A DNA stretch of 64,000 nucleotides from Spongiibacter marinus. Lineage in GTDB: Bacteria > Pseudomonadota > Gammaproteobacteria > Pseudomonadales > Spongiibacteraceae. The DNA is taken from the NCBI RefSeq assembly GCF_016906995.1, contig NZ_JAFBBD010000001.1, forward strand, positions 1 through 64,000, in the 5' to 3' direction. The position numbers and the translations under genes are program-made. The stretch's first letter is position 1, and every line of letters begins with the position of its first letter. Positions 62,601 to 64,000 of the stretch are shown here, piece after piece. The notes below the pieces were generated by a model, which was given only the letters and a program-made list of their open reading frames with translations, was not told where the DNA came from and did no database searches.

Positions 62601-64000
62601 CCGTCACACCGAGGGGGTAATCGGGATGGGGAATACGAGGGTCTTCATTGATAGCAGTCGGATGGGCATTGAACTGCATAAGATAGCCAATATTTTCACC
62701 ACTGCGCGCATCGATCGCCGTCAATAAGGTGGCAAGGGTGTCGCTATCAATGTCTGGATCCGTCTGCTTGGGACGGCGGTAATTATTAAACTCTGCAAGT
62801 TCTGCCGTCTTCACTGTCACAGCAACTTCTGTCGCGGCTTGTTTGGCTTCCTGTGCCGCCAGTGACGCCTGTCGGTACAAGGTATTGTGAATCCAGTCCT
62901 TGGGCACACCGCCCCACAGGCCTTGAAGATCTGCACCCGCATGGCTATGCGTCTGGCCGAATACGACATTGTCCTCAGATATACCAGACGCTTGTGCGAC
63001 CACCTTGCGCATTTCCTGTTGAATGATATTCCCGGCGCCGACCGCATCAACAACCACAAACATCACTTGCTCGGCAGCATTTTCACCCTCTGCGGGCTGC
63101 TCGACATACATGGCGCGCACCCAGCTGCGCTCAACACATTGCGAGGTGTCAAAGGTCTCGGGGTCGTAGCGACTCTGCTCAGACAACAAGCATGGCTGCT
63201 CTGCTGGTGCTGTAAGGCTTTCCCCAAACCCACCAAAGGGATCAGGTTGATTCTGCAGTGGGTTAATACCAAAGCCGCCGAGATTAAACTTCTGTAGATG
63301 CCGCGTTTCCCCCAACCGAGGTTCATCAATACCTGCAACGTGTTCAACACTCGGATCAATAGCCTGCTTCGAGGCGCCAATGCGCAACCGCCCACGGAGG
63401 AATTCATCGTCATAGATGGTTGCTATCGCTTCAGCGACATCGACCCTTGCAAATTCTGCGCGACTAACCGTTACCCTAAAGCGCTCATGCTCTTCCAATA
63501 CCTCATCATTAACGACCGGCACCGCAGCGACGTAGTCGGTTACTCCCACTGGGATCTCAACATTCAGCGGGGCGTGCGCAAAATCGCTGTCCGAGGTTGT
63601 GATATCAGTGAAAACCAGCTCGACAACCACTGGGACAGGGCTTACCTGACTTAAGTGCAACGGCAGCAAAAGTGCACCGCTGTTTTCATCAGCCGCAGCA
63701 TCATCAATGCTCAACCTAGGCCTTTGGCTCTCGGAACACCCCTGCAGGAGTTCGCCGTCATCATCTGGTGTCGCAGGGCATGCATCTAGCTCATCGGCGG
63801 TGCCGTCGTTGTCGTCATCGGAGTCAGCGTTGTCACCGATACCGTCGCCATCAGCATCACCGGTCTCTTGCGGATTATTGGGAAATGCATCATCGGCATT
63901 GTGAACACCATCGCCGTCACGGTCGTCATCGCTATTGTCGCCTACCCCGTCACCATCCAGGTCGGCAGACTCAGTGCCATCCAAGGGAAACGGGTCACTG
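56686..64000 (-). CDS. Giant secreted-type protein: Ca-binding repeats, two ceramidase-like domains and a lipase-like domain (5' end outside window)
   Basis: The frame is open to the window edge (codons before the first Met read SDPFPLDG), so the N-terminus and any signal peptide lie beyond 64000. Counting from Met at 63984: thrombospondin type 3 repeats with DxDGDGxxD (1-80), a Calx-beta-like domain (about 88-190), a first neutral-ceramidase-like domain (about 198-705; RLRIGASKQAIDP, GQTHSHAGADLQG near 345, FNAHPTAI near 438), a lipase-like alpha/beta hydrolase region (about 798-1560; SDHF, GRRVDFNPLAMP, IYGHGLLDG, nucleophile GNSQGG near 1305), a second ceramidase-like domain (about 1650-2175; LRAGIAKAPIDIPVG, ATHSHDGPG near 1801, NWAAHG near 1910) and a beta-rich tail. 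Ceramidases cut sphingolipids and need the Zn-binding HxH seen in both copies. Extracellular lipid degradation is the likely role. Confidence 0.85.
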   Translation of the reverse strand, partial: SDPFPLDGTESADLDGDGVGDNSDDDRDGDGVHNADDAFPNNPQETGDADGDGIGDNADSDDDNDGTADELDACPATPDDDGELLQGCSESQRPRLSIDDAAADENSGALLLPLHLSQVSPVPVVVELVFTDITTSDSDFAHAPLNVEIPVGVTDYVAAVPVVNDEVLEEHERFRVTVSRAEFARVDVAEAIATIYDDEFLRGRLRIGASKQAIDPSVEHVAGIDEPRLGETRHLQKFNLGGFGINPLQNQPDPFGGFGESLTAPAEQPCLLSEQSRYDPETFDTSQCVERSWVRAMYVEQPAEGENAAEQVMFVVVDAVGAGNIIQQEMRKVVAQASGISEDNVVFGQTHSHAGADLQGLWGGVPKDWIHNTLYRQASLAAQEAKQAATEVAVTVKTAELAEFNNYRRPKQTDPDIDSDTLATLLTAIDARSGENIGYLMQFNAHPTAINEDPRIPHPDYPLGVTDWLEKEGGTALYFNGPIADASASGSRPGCEPQGYGDASPDYGRVHCRGEGMAAAVQGDEAIREIRSGLRVQSQQVVLPVTNPVFVAAGGLGAFNQYYDFTGVNEQLPPELGAQAQYLPQATPYATTDVTRITLGGEESGLEIVTIPGETTGTFGEFIRSLASQNAHTMLLGLTQNSFGYIIPEEEFSYVDASGDAGMLVPFTGYEEFVSLGPLTAPLLRMQGYLPLFDKADQADAYLPPYLAACSTEGADSERCLLSMAGFRVDYIQREYAARCREQGGADAEPLCSQIDPEIPIYDSCIDSGLAPGVCAAFGSGGSNNNDELPAIGELIEATARGCDLLDPAHCLFPFPSDHFTVPASNGSPQSVSRGGSGRRVDFNPLAMPRNIAGKPIDPREWNRNDGFSPGQMIMTYVPNLQSNDDGTVPGAPRLTHLSESLEVDQSSVLVINADSGELHPVWAEVDLNAGLLLPSEGVENSSPLAEKRAALLIRPARNFDEGQRYVVVLKRLPSQQNGDPYLRAQAAFRACRDSKAAGVPVLSARCQQWDENVRPVLLQAGVGIDDELYLAWDFTVASAENNVGRLRHMRDEAFKQLGQLEDAQGNITDLGRAPDYTIDKVTENPRDGIARRIEGTITVPSFVIPTDPAPLDQLSIYAEQLCVQLPEEMREACETLFEGVGIADGGSVQPNRLYFDPLDAPAFDAAGASYGDGLPDSLGEMTTRFTCQIPEQASSENPARGGIYGHGLLDGHQAVTYDHVPNFSREYNFLFCGVDLFGFSTGDVPNVLAALVDLSNFAVIPDASQQGLLNFLFLARAMRHPAGFAAEAVFQDAKGRPVFDHREIFYDGNSQGGITGGPIVAMSKDVQRGVFGVVGMNYSTLLRRSVDFDAEYEPGGLPSYATPLYLSYQDDLDRDLGFALIQMLWDRSENNGYAHHIADNSALNGPDNQVLLQPAFADHQVTHWSAQVMARTIGVEVADIYPRRPGDNATYTFASREAFFAERDPDADAFWGLALAGRDGEGYDSGSCQGACRSSKSGFIELDEGKTQSPPIGNVAPRGDDFDPHGYPRAAPHAKCQKSHFLHSQGQLLDTWIAREVRGPAGCPPLPAPVTIVGEPVVVGGETLPIDTRAFSAAVEQMRDGEFQKAGDAVLAGLQENSANALRQVMMAVGAEVGLEQPQPQAKAQPQAHSVMPLRAGIAKAPIDIPVGTPLGGYLRPPVAGDYIPGAEGFASGNYRIFFDELVDFIPYMADGCEPDHPESCPPLAPLPDELRAVHSPYASYSPPSRGYYDSLVAKAIALHDGRDYIVLLKTDFIGALNELAEDVKDEVQRQTGIALGDGLVLSATHSHDGPGALANHSARYFWLAMDLYQHEVYRRVVAQLAAVVVTALDDDNMRLARIGHGSAQEALAMNGFRRGRLPSYDDDRLQALRRRLGVIRIDALDKAEPEPMAVIINWAAHGIAFDVENQYFSGDVLASVERATEQLMALPLAMLVQNAAGDISPRSNIHRNKLQRIESYGRRLAPQIKVIADSIEQFQLSPDLRSVSKRIILDRDRLGYRPEEFPYAWGAGQCGNDIAVPFVGAGLKDVPGYEGNGLPEQIPYCLPSPPPDAYDLADNGVAENASFYPQDTIIAAQKVGELTLLMQPGEPLTEYGLRLLDAAAEVGGGERYRYDDTFIWGYAGDHIGYILPPEEEDWATLGGAESTTTFWGWKQGERFLDVTVELLESLRDSSAAPIDELVVRYEHYRQYYDSQVNAQALPSMLAGSSISQPRSISRFERTEFVFEGGDPVLGTPSVLMQVERNGAWQPVTRANGDALNTFFEMQLKYRLSSGRHIWLVDFEVPLDWPVGNYRFVVSGSALSPSLAEEDYHLVSQAFEVSPATNLALIEEQDSLTLNYPVLPDTRRVIDPFVPEDEAAPIRKISSIIAVDSFGNTEDLTDRWAIDSRAVPRSSVDIGADIVRVAVVDGYGNSGVYLRD

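Noticed and set aside
63700-64000. Repeated GAT/GTC-rich stretch as a DNA repeat or CRISPR-like array
   Set aside because: It is coding: the repeats translate as DxDGDGxxD calcium-binding (thrombospondin type 3) units.

Overview
The window looks like chromosome of a marine or aquatic gammaproteobacterium. The protein styles (MinCDE, cytochrome bo3 oxidase, a P450/SDR catabolic operon, three photolyases) would suit a Cellvibrionales/Spongiibacteraceae-type organism, but no marker gene here fixes the taxon. No intact rRNA or tRNA gene and no CRISPR array was seen.

Layout. (1) 1-17.2 kb is a genomic island. A 45-nt 3' fragment of tRNA-Phe (875-919) and an 18-bp copy of its 3' end (192-209 of the 17 kb block, i.e. 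17192-17209) are direct repeats bounding about 16.3 kb. Inside are a short tyrosine recombinase, three unknown proteins, a complete type I restriction-modification locus (hsdM-hsdS-hsdR plus a YgjP-like metallopeptidase), a divergent six-gene operon headed by a half-size HsdS and a catalytically degenerate HsdM, an HUH Rep-like protein and a full-size tyrosine integrase beside the right repeat. An N-terminally truncated AraC regulator lies just outside the left repeat. (2) 17.2-19.1 kb is sparse and partly decayed accessory DNA. (3) 19.2-21.5 kb is a DUF3649/PepSY/DUF3325 iron-related membrane operon with a good Fur-box candidate. (4) 21.6-28.3 kb holds RegA/RegB redox regulators, SURF1 and cyoABCD in one direction, with an MFS transporter divergent from cyoA. 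(5) 29.9-34.3 kb carries three photolyase/cryptochrome paralogues in one overlapping operon, followed by two small membrane proteins. (6) 35.1-41 kb holds a lipoprotein hydrolase, minCDE, a c-type cytochrome and a CNNM/CBS membrane protein. (7) 41.0-47.3 kb is an eight-gene catabolic operon (P450, 2Fe-2S ferredoxin, two SDRs, aldehyde dehydrogenase, beta-hydroxyacid dehydrogenase, CMD-family and SnoaL-like proteins), divergent from a double-MarR regulator. (8) 48.5-56.7 kb holds a Na/Pi cotransporter, small conserved proteins, a large hybrid histidine kinase whose Hpt domain has lost its histidine, and a methyltransferase. (9) 56.7-64 kb is a giant secreted-type protein, cut by the window end, with calcium-binding repeats and two neutral-ceramidase-like domains flanking a lipase-like alpha/beta hydrolase.

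The best candidates for something undescribed are the operon at 10.8-14.3 kb (methylation-dead HsdM plus half HsdS, with two identical-architecture 17-bp operators around its promoter) and the double-ceramidase/lipase giant protein. Functions are read from motifs by eye; no database search was possible.
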